A DNA stretch of 23,723 bases, taken from Irineochytrium annulatum (taxonomy: Eukaryota > Chytridiomycota > Chytridiomycetes > Chytridiales > Chytridiaceae). The notes below the pieces were generated by a model. The model was given only the letters and a program-made list of their open reading frames with translations. It did not search any database and was not told the DNA's origin. Where the stretch lies: contig JADGJL010000361.1 in assembly GCA_027600665.1 (NCBI GenBank), positions 1 through 23,723 on the forward strand, read 5' to 3'. Each line of letters opens with the position of its first letter. The first letter of the stretch is position 1. A program made the translations under genes and the position numbers. Positions 8,463 to 18,759 of the stretch are shown piece after piece.

Positions 8463-11400
8463 TTAGGTCAGGGAATTCTCATCCTCCTCCTTCACCGGCG
8501 AAACGGCAGTCGCAGTCGCAGTCGTCTCGTTAAACTCCAAATCCCATGGCTTCCTCTGCAGATCCTCCACCTTAGTCTTTAGCGACGACACCTTCGAACT
8601 AAGCCGCTGGATTTTATGCAGGAGTGGTGAGTGCCGGGTGCAGCCATCGGGGCAGATTTCGGCCGCGTCGTTGAGGGTGATGGGCGTCAGCGTGTACCGG
8701 GTGAACCCGCTCGGCGACACTTAACGTTCGGTCAGCACCGCGACCCCAAGTAAAGTGCACAAGAAAAAACCGAAGATAACTTACTTGGAGGCTTCAATCC
8801 ATTATCCGCCACCACCGACGTCTTCCTCACCCTCCTCAGCGTCAGCGTCTTATATTGCTCCTCCAAAGCCCTCTTATCCCTCGTGAGCGTCGCATAAGCC
8901 GCCTTCAACCTCGGGTCCTCCCCTTCCATCTCCTTAGGTAGCGGCTCGACATCGTCGTCGGCCGGCTGCGGCGCCGGATATTTAAATTGGTCGTCATTGT
9001 CGTCCTCCGACGTGGGCAGGGCGGACAGCGGCGATGGAGGCGGCTGGTGACCGATGCGGAGGTTCGGGAGGACATTCCGCGATTGTGGCGATGACGGAAC
9101 GGCAACGACGGAAGGAGGCGGCGTTGACGTAGTCGTGGGAGGAGACGGTGGTGGTGTGCCGGCGGCTAGCGGTGGCAGAGGTACGGCGATAGGCGGTGGC
9201 GGAGAAGTACCGGCAGTCGGTGGGGGCGGAGGCGTACCGGTGGGACGAGCGGCGCTGTTAGGAGCTGAGGTGGCGACAGCGGTGCGGCCGAACCAACCAC
9301 GTGTGAAGGAAGAAACTACCGGCGCGGCAGTAATGATGGCCGGCGCGGCGGTCCCAGGTGTCGTGGCTGGGGTGCTCGTAACGGGGGTGACTGGTGGGGA
9401 CCCACCAGGAGAAATGCTGGCCGGCGAGGACGGTGGTGTTGTTGATGCGGACGGGGCGGCGGCTGGTCCGCCGCCTCCGACAAGCTTAGAAAGCCAGGTG
9501 CGGATCGGAGCGGCGTTCGCTGTGGGGGTAGCCGCCGGGGTGCTTTGATTGGAGATCGCCGCCTCTACCGGCGTGGTCGGAGTCGATGTCAACAATACTA
9601 CAGCAGGGGGTGAAAGCGGGGCCGTTAACGGGGGCACCGACGGCAATTCTTTGTCCTCTCCGGATGATTGGTGGAGGTCTGGGCTTAGTTCCGATGACTT
9701 TGTCCCGACTGTTATTGCCACAGGAGGCTTGGTGTCCTCCTCACGAGATAGAAGTCCGGATCCTTTCGCTTCTCGGACGAAACGCCAGTGGCTCGCCGCC
9801 CGAGGCGGGGCAAAGTCTTCGACCCCCACAACATCATCCTTCTCCTCTCCCGTATTTCCACGAAATACCGCTATCTCCTCGACATGACGAAAATCATTCG
9901 AGTCGTCACCCCTCGACGAATCTTCCCGAGCTCGCGTGCTGTCATCTGTCCCTCTTCTCCGCGACGTCCAGTTACGCGCCGTAGGGCCGGCCCCGCTTGG
10001 ATAATCGTCCTCGTTCCGGCGAAACGACGACAACGTTGCAGACGGCGTGGGTGATCCGGGACGGTTGTCCGTCAAGCGATCCGAGTTAACGGTCGGCCGC
10101 CGCTCAATCCGCGACGAGATGACGGGCGTCGAGCTTGAAATGTCCGGAGAAGATCCCACGCCCATACCGGCGGCCACGTTTCTCTCTTCCCTCTGCCGCC
10201 GGAGATCCCACAAACGGTCGTTAATACCGCTGTCCTTGTCGTCAAGGCGATTTCTCCGCTCCCAATCGGCCTCCCGACCAGTATTAGATGTTTCATCCCT
10301 CATCGGCCGGACACTTGAGTTCGAGTTTATAGGATCATCACTGCGCTTCTTCCCAAGAAGCTGACCGCCGTTAAGGTTCGCACCATCCCGCCGGCCGGCC
10401 GCTCGCGTTCTCCATCCTGCAGACCGGGAGGCCGCATCTTCGGCCGTGGAAACTGTCGACTCGCCGTCATCAAATGATGACATGGCCGCCAGTGCTTCCA
10501 AATCATCATCTGCCCTCGCACTCGGCCGCAGCCTCCCACCCGCACGGTCGTCTCTTTGCGCAAGCTTCCGAGACGCCAACACCGAATCCGGCTCGGCACG
10601 GATAAAGTCGCCCCTCCCTACTGCGTCCCTTGCCACCGCCCATCTGGCGCGCGTGCTCGGCCCAACCGGAGCCTCCTCCGACGTCAAAGCGCGGTCCGGA
10701 AGCCTTGACCGGACGCCTACGCCCCGCTGCCCGGCGTCTTCCAACCCGTTGCCGCGGACCCGCCGAGCTTCAACATCTATCCTCGTCGAGCGGTGACTGC
10801 TTACGCTTGCGGCATCGTCATCGACCGTCGTAGTCCGACCGCCTCCCTCCCTGGCCGATGGGTCGTCGTCTGAGTTCGTCATAGAACGACTGGCGCCCGT
10901 ACCCACACCGCTAGCGTCGTCTTTCCCCCGCCTTGATGCCCACGTCCTTGCCATTCCCGGGCTTGTCAAAATTGAGTTTGGATCCCAATCCCGAGGCTCA
11001 TCGATGGCGACGTCGGGATTAGCCTGCGCGACGCCCCTCCGTAAAGCCCACGTCCGAGTGCTGGCGCTCGCGGGCTCATCCTCGACCCCAAGCTCCGTCG
11101 CCCTTCCGCCTACCGCGCTCTCTTCGTCATGTCTGCGGTCCCTCCAAGTTCTGCTGCCTCCCGGCGTAAGGGGTGATGTGGGCGCGTCGTCGTCCTTACT
11201 CGCCTTCCTTACTCGAGACGTTCTAGAGGTCGACCCCAAAATCGTGGGAGTAGCGGCGGTAAACTCTTTGACGAAGGGATTGGCTGTTATCAAGCAGATT
11301 AGATGGCGGCATCGAGGCTGAGTTTCAAAACAGAATGCACACCAGATTCGTTTCTACTTGATGCCGAAGACAACTTTCTTTCCATGTCCACACCTCTTCG

Positions 11401-12672
11401 GCCACCGCCCAACTCCGCCGCTGCCCTACGCCTCGTTTCCGCCCTGCTACGATCCGACGACTCCGACGCGGTGGGCGATGTATCTCGCATTCGCCTCCCG
11501 GGTGAAGCCGGCGCGAGCTCCCTGCTTCGTGTGGATCCAGGAGACGGCGACCGTGATCCAGGAGGGCCCGTGGCAGCCTTCCTCCGATCGCCGTCAAACG
11601 ACCTCGCGGACGGGCTCGTCGGACTTCTCGGCGAGGTTCGAAAGTCCGGGTCAACATGCCGCTGCCGCCCTGGCGGCGACAGTAAGGCGGCAGAGCCCCC
11701 AAACGGTGACCGCAGCGCGGCGGCAGCCGGGCGGAACTCGAGGGACCTGGATCTCCGCCTTGAGGATGATCCCGCCAGTCTGGAGGACGACGAGCTCGTC
11801 GTGCTCGAGCGTTGTGCCACGGCTCCGCCAATTTGATTCAAGCGACTGTCGAGAGCTGCTATGCGTTCGGCCGCGGCCGAGATACGCGAGTCCCGGCATA
11901 CGTCGCGGTCGGCGTGAGATGAGCCGCTTGCTTGACTGATGACGCTGGGTCTGCGATCAAGTTCGCCTCGGTCGTATATGTGCCCTTGCGGTGGCCGGCT
12001 CCAGTCTTGATCCCGTTGCACCGCCCTCGCCCTGTCTCTGTCGTACCTTTCATACCCTCGGGCACTTCCTCCTGCAATCACGGTAAGGCGTCGGAACTCC
12101 TCAAGAAACCCAACCGGGATTTAAGCCTACAAACCGTTTTCCCGCTCCCTTGGTGACCGCATCGCTGCGTTCAAGCTCAGCCCTCCTGGGGAAGTCGTCG
12201 ACTCCTGCTCCCTCTCTCTAGGTGATCTTCTGTGGAAGTTGTCCGCCCGTGGAGATAGCGGCGACGAGGAGGCCGACGAGGCAAAGCTGTCGCGTTTCCC
12301 GTCCCGATCCCTCGGTCGCGGCAGCGCATCCTTGTCCCGATCCCACGAGGACACCGGCGAAAGCGGTGTGCCCGCAGAGTTTGCGAACCTGCCAGAACCG
12401 GGGGGGCGCTGCCCGGCCTCCAATGACCCAGGGGGTGCCGCCGGTCGTTGGCTGTGGTCTCCCGTCTCCCCGATGGACAGGCGCGGTGGCGGCGCCGGCC
12501 TCCCGACCGACGGCCTCCCACTCCGATCGGCGGGACCACCAGCACGGTCCTCCTCATCAGGACCCGCGGCAGGTGAGTCTGCCACCCGATGATCATCCTT
12601 CGGATCCGGCGATGGCGTCGACGACGAGGGTGTCGGCGCCCGCGCTGTCAGGTTGCGGATCATACGGAGCAT
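8463..12672 (-). CDS. Large disordered protein with repeated W-x-x-R-R motifs and C-terminal coiled coil
   Basis: Not recognised. Minus-strand exons are 12672-12135, 12071-11343, 11283-8785 and 8719-8463 (introns 63, 59 and 65 nt, all GT-AG), giving 1340 residues. The first ~420 residues are rich in Ser, Arg, Pro and Asp, with RS and SP dipeptides and patches such as RLAGSSSRRRSRSLEF. Residues ~465-925 carry about nine Trp-Arg motifs such as SRTWRDRR, TRTWALRR, ARTWASRR and ARNWTSRR. A proline-rich tract follows (about 980-1220, several PPPP runs). The C-terminus has heptad-like segments, about LKAAYATLTRDKRALEEQYK and HKIQRLSSKVSSLKTKVEDL, the latter in the last exon. There are no membrane segments or enzyme motifs. 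It could be a cytoskeletal or scaffold protein, but that is a guess from composition. The start is the first long-frame ATG; an out-of-frame upstream ATG at 12746 opens a 16-residue uORF ending 23 bp before it. Confidence 0.75.
9785..11155 (-). other. Region encoding the W-x-x-R-R motif array
   Basis: Within exon 3 of the large disordered protein, tryptophan codons recur mostly in an Arg-rich setting. Examples in protein order are SRTWRDRRHD, TRTWALRRGV, ARTWASRRGK, TRARWAVARD, AGWRTRAAGRRD, READWERRNR, NDRLWDLRRQ, TARNWTSRRRG and ASHWRFVREAK. Only one tryptophan in this interval (RDWDPN) departs clearly from the pattern. The spacing is irregular, from about 17 to 100 residues, and the sequence between is acidic and Ser-rich. 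This looks like an array of short linear motifs in a disordered chain, not a folded repeat. Confidence 0.7.
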
Positions 12673-13052
12673 GGCGGTCGGAGGCCGTCACGGCCTCAGT
12701 CTCCAAAAATATTCGCTACTGGAGGCTTGCACACCTTGCCACCCATATACGCGTAGTGGTCCTAATGGGCCGCCTCGGTGAGAGAACTGTTGCGTGATGC
12801 GACTCGGGCTCGCGGGGAGTAGGTGGTCATCGTGAATGTGCCGTTACCCCCGGCGACGCTAGAGTTGGAGATAGGATACCAATGAGGATAAACTAAGCAT
12901 ATATATTCCTGCGAAATAGTACAAGGGTATACGCGAAGGAAGTGTTTGCGCCGGCAATGTGCCGCGAAACTAACGAAAGGTCAACTCTTAAGTCATATCC
13001 TTCCGTGGCCTCTGCACAGATCCAACCTTCATCTTCTGCACACGCAAATCAT
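12673..13052. other. Intergenic region between two minus-strand genes
   Basis: This 380-bp stretch lies upstream of the large disordered protein and downstream of the AlkB-family gene. On the minus strand an ATG at 12746 opens a 16-residue upstream ORF (MGGKVCKPPV...) ending at 12696, out of frame with the main start at 12672. A short AT-rich patch lies near 12885-12910. No further gene was seen. Confidence 0.55.
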
Positions 13053-14609
13053 TCACCCCCTCCCCTTCTCCAACCACTCAAAGAACCCACATCCGACCGG
13101 CTCCCTCCCAAAAGTGCATCCGAAGTAATACCTCCCCAGAGACTTCTCCTGCCTCAGCACCGGCTTCAGGTCCGCGTCCACCTTGCACCTGCACTTCGGA
13201 GGCGTTGCGAAATCCGGACGGAAAAAGCGGTAAGTGAGATTGTAGCGCGCCTCGCCGGCAATTGGGTGGTGCCGGACCGTGCGCTGCGGAGGGATCTCAT
13301 GCTTGTATTCTTCTTGGAGAGGAGCGAACATGATCAAGAGGGAGCCGTGCGCGAGGTGGACGTTGTAGGTCTGATGTGGATCCGCCGGTATGTCCTCTAC
13401 TGCGCCAACGTCCAGTCCCGGCTCGGTCTTAATCGACTGAACAGCGCCGGCTGTCGTCTCTCTAATCGCGTCAGCTGCAGGCCGAGGATTCCGCTTGATC
13501 CTGAACATCCTCCCTGCGCCCAAGGTTATGGACGCAATCACCGGCCTCGGCCCAATATGCGTAAGCTTATCTGTGTGCGCGCCAGTGATCTCCTTCCCGT
13601 TGCGGTACTCATTAGCAACCGCCACGTTCCCTGTCCACTCAAACTTGCCACTGATTCCCGTCAAGACATTGCCACCGCCACCCGCCCGTTCCCTCTCCCT
13701 AATCCGCTCCCTCACTTTCGCCTGCACCAGATCCCTGACCCTCCTCATCTCATCCGAAAACACCCTGATCACCGCCTTTTCGCCTGCCCACATGTACGCT
13801 CCCCCGACGCGCTCGGCCTCCACGAAGAATGCCGACTTGTGGTTACTCGTAACGGCCTTGTTATTGATATAGTACTTCGGGACAGCCCAGGTCGGCGCGT
13901 CGTGCATCAGGAAGCGGAGGCAGGAGAGCGCGAGATCTGGGGGGAGAAAATCCGAGTAGAGCTCGCAGGGGAGGTGGGAGGAGATGGTAGCGGCCGTGAG
14001 GCGGAGATGCGGCGGCGGGCGGGTTGGGGTAGTCGGCTGCTTGAGGAGACTGAAGGCGTTAATGAGAGTGGAGGAAGCGACTTCGGTTGTCAAGGCTGAT
14101 GCATCGTGGCTACGGAAATCGTCAGCTCCGTTGCCGCGGACCTCAGCGACATCGATGGCGCCTTTGCGACCTTCCACCTTGATATCGCATTGCTGGTGTT
14201 CTACAGAATCGGAGCCACTCGCGCCACTGTCATCCCGGAGCCCCGCGAGGTCCATTTCATCGTCATCATCCTCCTCTCCAAAGCACTCATACTCCTCCTC
14301 CGCCTTCATTGTCACGGCCACCTCCGCCTTCCTAACAAGCGCAGAGGCAGCCTTAATCGGCGACGGTTTCTCCTTTAGCCACGACTGAACGGAAGACGGC
14401 GCCACCAACGAGTTCCTTGAAGATCCCAGCGTCGACTCAAACTTCGGCGGATCTCGCGGCTTCTGCGTCGGCGGCACTGGTGCACCGAGGAGGAGGTCGA
14501 TGGCACTCTGGACGCTCCCGCTCTTCTCTAGAGCGACCCTGAGGCGGTCGAGGGGCAGGTCGCCGAACACCTCGAGAAGCATTGCGAGTTGGCCATCAAG
14601 ATCCAACAT
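13053..14609 (-). CDS. CUE-AlkB-GRF protein: 2OG/Fe(II) nucleic-acid demethylase
   Basis: A single-exon, 518-residue protein of the AlkB family, enzymes that remove alkyl groups from DNA or RNA bases using iron and 2-oxoglutarate. Residues ~5-41 (QLAMLLEVFGDLPLDRLRVA onward) resemble a ubiquitin-binding CUE domain. Residues ~100-190 are an acidic linker. The dioxygenase core spans ~200-465: iron ligands H345 and D347 in GAHTDKL, distal H437 in EYKHEIP, and the 2OG-binding arginines R455 and R461 in RYNLTYR, the same spacing as in E. coli AlkB. NEYRNGKEI before the HxD is the usual N-x-Y-x-x-G segment. Residues ~473-513 form a GRF zinc finger (C473, C475, C498, C507, ending CGFFEW), a nucleic-acid-binding module. 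A TGA two codons upstream in the same frame fixes the start at 14609 or later. An ALKBH2/3-like DNA repair role is likely; the exact substrate cannot be read from sequence. Confidence 0.92.
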   Translation of the reverse strand: MLDLDGQLAMLLEVFGDLPLDRLRVALEKSGSVQSAIDLLLGAPVPPTQKPRDPPKFESTLGSSRNSLVAPSSVQSWLKEKPSPIKAASALVRKAEVAVTMKAEEEYECFGEEDDDDEMDLAGLRDDSGASGSDSVEHQQCDIKVEGRKGAIDVAEVRGNGADDFRSHDASALTTEVASSTLINAFSLLKQPTTPTRPPPHLRLTAATISSHLPCELYSDFLPPDLALSCLRFLMHDAPTWAVPKYYINNKAVTSNHKSAFFVEAERVGGAYMWAGEKAVIRVFSDEMRRVRDLVQAKVRERIRERERAGGGGNVLTGISGKFEWTGNVAVANEYRNGKEITGAHTDKLTHIGPRPVIASITLGAGRMFRIKRNPRPAADAIRETTAGAVQSIKTEPGLDVGAVEDIPADPHQTYNVHLAHGSLLIMFAPLQEEYKHEIPPQRTVRHHPIAGEARYNLTYRFFRPDFATPPKCRCKVDADLKPVLRQEKSLGRYYFGCTFGREPVGCGFFEWLEKGRG

Positions 14610-15175
14610 TGATCATGACAAGTCCGGACTTCGCCTCGGGATTGAACGTGGCCTGCAACAAAATTATCCGTAGTCAAATTGCAGAAAAATATATCACGTG
14701 CTTGCAAGAGTAAACAGTTACCGCGCCTGCAGTTTATTGTCATGTCGAAAAATGTATGAAAGAATACTTGCTGGATATCCTGCGTGCTTGAAACACGTCT
14801 CGACAATTTTGACTGAGAAAGGAAACGGCTGGGCCAGCAGCTTTGCGAGCGACGGGAAGGCGAGTAACGCCGACGACGGACGGCACGCCTGCACGGCTCC
14901 TCGGCGACCGGACTTCTCGCTCTCCTCGCTGGTCCTCGATCCTCGACCCTACTTCCTCATCTCCAGGCTCCTGGCCAAGGCGCGGTCCTCGGCCCCGAAC
15001 GTCGCCTCGCACCTCCACCTCGTCCTCCGCCGGCCTCGATTCCGCCCCGCACCTCATAAAACCTCATCGTTTCGACCAGCCTCACCAACCTTCCTCAGCA
15101 GGTCACTACTCGCACAAGCAAAAGGGAACGAACGTGAAGGATAAACGATTATAAAAAAAAGGCGACGAGACAATT
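14610..15175. other. Divergent promoter region between AlkB-family gene and CBM21-like gene
   Basis: This 566-bp stretch separates two genes transcribed away from each other, so it should contain both promoters. On the AlkB side (minus strand), 14721-14653 has GT-AG ends (GTAACT to TTGCAG, 69 nt) and could be a 5'-untranslated intron. ATGs at 14743 and 14616 are out of frame with the AlkB start. On the other side an A-rich TTATAAAAAAAA lies at about 15150-15161, just before the start at 15176. No protein-coding gene could be supported here. Confidence 0.55.
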
Positions 15176-18100
15176 ATGGAACACTCCGACGACACGCCGA
15201 CGACGCCGCGGGCCTCAAGGCCAGTCAGTGCACTCTCGTCGTTCAGCCTTGGCAGCTCATCGGAGCCGCTCGCTACGCCCCCGCTTCCATCGAACTCGAA
15301 CGCCGGCCACTTCCCCTTCCCGCCAATGCACGGGGACGCCGGCCCGTCCCCAGAGCCGTCGACGCGGTCATCTATTGATAGCTTGAACTCCGGGTCGACG
15401 TGGTTCACGGACCGTGGACACCACACGGCGGAACCAGGGAAGGTTGAGAGGGTGGAGAGGCTCGTGGCGACGACAGGGAAACAGCAGGCGTGGCCGAAAG
15501 TCAAAGACTTGATTCGTAACATGGAGAGCAAAAAGGAAGCACGTAAGTATATCTTCTCTCGAGAGAAGCAGGCCATTATTTAACGGCCGTAACGTAAACT
15601 AGCGACTCCGCCAACCCCGACGGCCCCATCACCGCCCCGCAAGTCCGTCGCTTCCCTGCAGTCTCTCCTGACGCCCTCGCGAGCGACGCCTATCGCACTC
15701 TCGACACCCTCCTCCCCACCCCGCCCAACGCGGACCTCGTCAACCTCCTCAGCGACGCCCCTGTCCCCCACGGCCGCGTCACCAAAATCATACAGCTTGT
15801 CTACCGCGTCCAGATCCGCGTCCATCTCAGGCAAGAAGGACAGCTCGAACAGGCCGTGGCTCGGCACCCGCGTCAACTCCGCGGCAGCTGCAGCCGCAGC
15901 CGCAGCCGCAGTGGGAACGCCGCCGGCTTCTCCTTCGCCGGCGTCGGCCGTCGCATCGACGGCCCCGTCGTCACCGCCGCTCCCCCCAACCCTGACTACC
16001 CGCAGCCCATCTGTCGCCGAGATGTCCCGGCGATTCGAGCGACCCTTGTCTGCTGCTTCTACGTCGGCTGCGTCGCCTGTTGCTTCAACGCTGGAGACTA
16101 AGAGCAATCTTCGCCGTCTCTCTGCCACATTTGAGAAGGCGGCTCAAAAGCCCGCCGTAATGACGAAAAAGGCCGCCGGCAAGGACATTGTGAGGAGCGC
16201 GACGCTGCCTGCGAAGGTGGAAGTGAAGCTAGCTGAGGTGCAGTCAAAGCCGAAGCCCGTCGCAATCGGAGGGCCTAGGCCGGAGCCTATCGTTGCTCCT
16301 TTGCCGGAGCTTACGGCTAGCCCGGAGCTTATGCCGGAGTCCAAGGTGGCTTCAACCTTACCGCCTGAAGAATTAAAAACGGAACCAATCTCACCACCCG
16401 AGGAACCAAAACTCGCATTCCTTGACGACAGCCCTGCGACTTCATTCCTCAAATCGCTCGTGCAGCCGGTCTTGAACACCGGGGTCAGCGGCGGGAATGG
16501 AGGGGTCGCGATGGATCGGACCGTGAGGCGTGTACGGTCCGGTGAGGACTTTGAAGGATCGAGGGCGGACGTCGCGACTGCGGTGGACGGAGAGATCGCG
16601 TCCGTTGTGGCGGCTGTAGAGAAGCTTGTCACGCAGGAGCGTGCTGTGGAGGAGCCGGTGGCCGGGGTCGAGTCGCATGTGGAGGTGCTACTCACGACGA
16701 TGGATGAGCAGACGCCGGCGGTCGTGCCGAAAACAGTTCTACCGGCTAGAGAAGAGAAGGCTACAGTTGCTCCGGTGGAGGCCGTGAGCGAGATAACCAC
16801 GGATCCCGTTCCTTCTGTTACTTCCAACGTGAAGCTTTCCGTCGCCGAAACGGCCGTCAAGGTCCTTACGGTTTCGCCCGTCTGCCCCGCCGTCACCGAG
16901 GCCATGGAGTACACCACCACTTTTGACGCCGACGCCATCCATCCGTCGCCATCGCCCTCGACCTCCTCCCTCCACCAGTCGCTCCGTATCACGCAGTCGA
17001 CCCGCCTTCCCTCTTCCGCCTCCCACCCCATCCTGCACCTCGTCTTCCTCCAACTCGACCCGTCCAGCCCCGGCGCGACGTCCGTCTCCCTCCGACTACT
17101 CTTCCACGTGCGAGACATGGACCCGCGGCGCGCGTTGGCCGTGCTGGCGTCGGACGACGGTTGGGTCAGCTCGCGATGGTCGAGAGCCGGCGTGACACTA
17201 GGGCGCGTGGAGGGCCGGAGCGGGTGGGTGGCATATGAGTGCGTGGTAGAAGGTGTGCGGGAGGGTGTGACAGAGTTCGTAGGGAGGTTAGATATGGGAG
17301 GGCAAGAGCACTGGGATAGGGGTGTGGGCGGGGCGGGGCATTGCGTTCGGGTGGAGTGGGTGGAAGCGGGCAGGGAGGTGGACGAGGAGGTTATTGTGAG
17401 GGAGGTTGGGAAATCGTGGAGGGAGGCAAGGCAGATAACGCCGTTGTCGAACGACTCGGAGGACGAGGTGGACGAGCCGTTGTCGAGGCAGCAGTGGCGG
17501 CCGCGGCCGGATCAGGCTCCGCGGTTGTCGTCACCACCGTACCGTGATTGCGCGTCTACCTCGCCGAGGATGGACCCGATCCCGGAGGTCGAGGAGCCCG
17601 TTGCCGCGCTGTGGGCCGACGAAATTGAGGCCATGGACGAGTCGGTGCGCGATGCCACGTTCGCTGTTGGGGATGGCGAGACATGGGACGCGCAAATGCG
17701 GGCCGTCGAGATGTGCATCGGGGTCGCTACCGACGCAGTCGGCATGCTCGAGAGGGAATTGGCGGCCTTATTTAGCAGTTCCGCTAACGAAGCGGACGTG
17801 TGGGTCGCGCGAATCGACGCTGTTATAGTCGCTCCGGGGATGGGCATCAAGGCGATCGAAGCGGCGCTTTGTGTCGCGTCGAGTGCTGTCATGTTCCTGG
17901 AGCGCGAGTGCGCCACGGAGAAGAATGGCGCCGTGGTCGAACTCGGTGACGGTGGGGTTGAGGACGTTGAGCGAACGCTGTCGCTTGTCGCGTCAATCAT
18001 CGAGGATGTTGAAAGGGTAGTAGCAAAGCACGTGGACTCGGGTCACGGATCGCCGCTGCCGGAAGAGATGGGACCGGTTCAAGATGGGGCGGAGGGACTT

Positions 18101-18208
18101 GATGTACATGAAATGGCGAGCGAGATTGTGTCGATCGTGTCGTCGATTTTGGTTGGATTTGAGGAGACCGTCACGACCGCGGGACCGGCGACAGCATCGA
18201 GCGCATGA
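15176..18208 (+). CDS. Protein with divergent CBM21-like domain and four C-terminal helical repeats
   Basis: Exons are 15176-15542 and 15603-18208 (intron 60 nt), giving 990 residues. Residues 1 to ~590 are low complexity, rich in Ser, Pro, Ala and Thr, with a poly-alanine run near 15876-15906. Residues ~600-710 resemble the CBM21 glycogen-binding fold of PP1 regulatory subunits: VRDMDPRRALAVLASDDGW fits the V-R-N-x-x-F-E-K-x-V-x-V-R-x-x-x-D-x-W strand pair, and EFVGRLDMGGQEHWDRG fits the terminal E-F-x-x-x-Y-x-x-x-G-x-x-x-WDNN. The match is to key positions only, and two asparagines of the usual WDNN are changed. A clear N-terminal RVxF phosphatase-docking motif was not found; RVEW occurs inside the domain. 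The last ~190 residues contain four 25-residue helical repeats. A glycogen- or phosphatase-related role is possible. The start is the first ATG, with A at -3. Confidence 0.7.
17696..18181 (+). repeat. Four 25-residue helical repeats in the CBM21-like protein
   Basis: Units start at 17696 (AVEMCIGVATDAVGMLERE), 17846 (AIEAALCVASSAVMFLEREC), 17957 (VERTLSLVASIIEDVERVV) and 18104 (MASEIVSIVSSILVGFEETV). They share the pattern hydrophobic-x-E, five residues, V-A/S-S/T, four to five residues, then L/V/F-E-R/E. They are separated by 37 to 50 residues from start to start. Each looks like an amphipathic helix. The repeats were seen by eye and are diverged at the DNA level. Confidence 0.6.
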
Positions 18209-18759
18209 GCACTATTTGTTACTGCTTTTATCTTGTCTATTAGCAGGTTAATGTATCTCTTCTTCAAGCTTTTTGTTGTGAAAGAACCGCTTTATCGAAT
18301 CTACGGTCGTCCCTTTTTTCTGGTTCCTTTGTTAATTACTTGCGAGCTTCTCTTTCTCGCGACATCTATCCTATTTTCTCCACACGAGACATCACGAGAA
18401 CTCCTCTTCGTCTGATTTTGCTGCTTTTCTTCTTTCCTTCTGCTGTACTATCCATTTAATTGCCCGCCTCTACCTTTGTTGTTTTCTCCGCTCTTCGACA
18501 CAAACACGAAATAACAGAACAGTGAACGTTGTTGCTCATGTGCGTTGCGCTGGTGCTAAAAGCACAGGGAATTCAGGTCGGCTGGACGCGTTGTAAAGCC
18601 ACAGCGCTCCTTAGCTCCCATCCCACGATTCTGCGAACTTGGCACTTTCGCCTCACGAAGTCGTTGAATGTGTGGCTCCGATGGTCAAAACCGGCTCCTT
18701 GACGATCCTCCCCACCACCAGCGCGTGCCTCCGCGTCCCCCGACGCCGTCCTGACCGCC
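18209..18759. other. Intergenic region between CBM21-like and ABCG genes
   Basis: This 551-bp stretch between two plus-strand genes is pyrimidine-rich from about 18215 to 18480 (TTTTTTCTGG and TCTTCTTTCCTTC runs), as fungal promoters often are. An ATG at 18538 opens a frame (MCVALVLKAQGIQ...) that is in phase with the ABCG start but meets a TGA at 18700-18702. A splice from near 18577 to the AG at 18720-18721 could add an upstream exon to ABCG. That is speculative, and nothing else was recognised. Confidence 0.5.

Noticed and set aside
9054..9548. Gly/Val-rich 164-codon open frame (+)
   Set aside because: It is the antisense of the proline-rich tract of the minus-strand gene; Pro codons read backwards give Gly-rich frames.
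11303..11836. 177-codon open frame (+) within the large minus-strand gene
   Set aside because: Antisense to exon 2, which is tied in frame to exons 1 and 3 by GT-AG introns.
12942..14099. 385-codon open frame (+) antisense to the AlkB-family gene
   Set aside because: The minus strand encodes intact AlkB and GRF motifs over the same bases; the plus frame shows no family features.
14698..15144. 148-codon open frame (+) in the divergent promoter region
   Set aside because: Low-complexity Arg/Ser/Pro translation, no motif, and a start without ATG support.
16144..17118. 324-codon Ser/Thr-rich open frame on the minus strand
   Set aside because: Antisense to the long exon of the CBM21-like gene, whose plus frame continues far beyond it.
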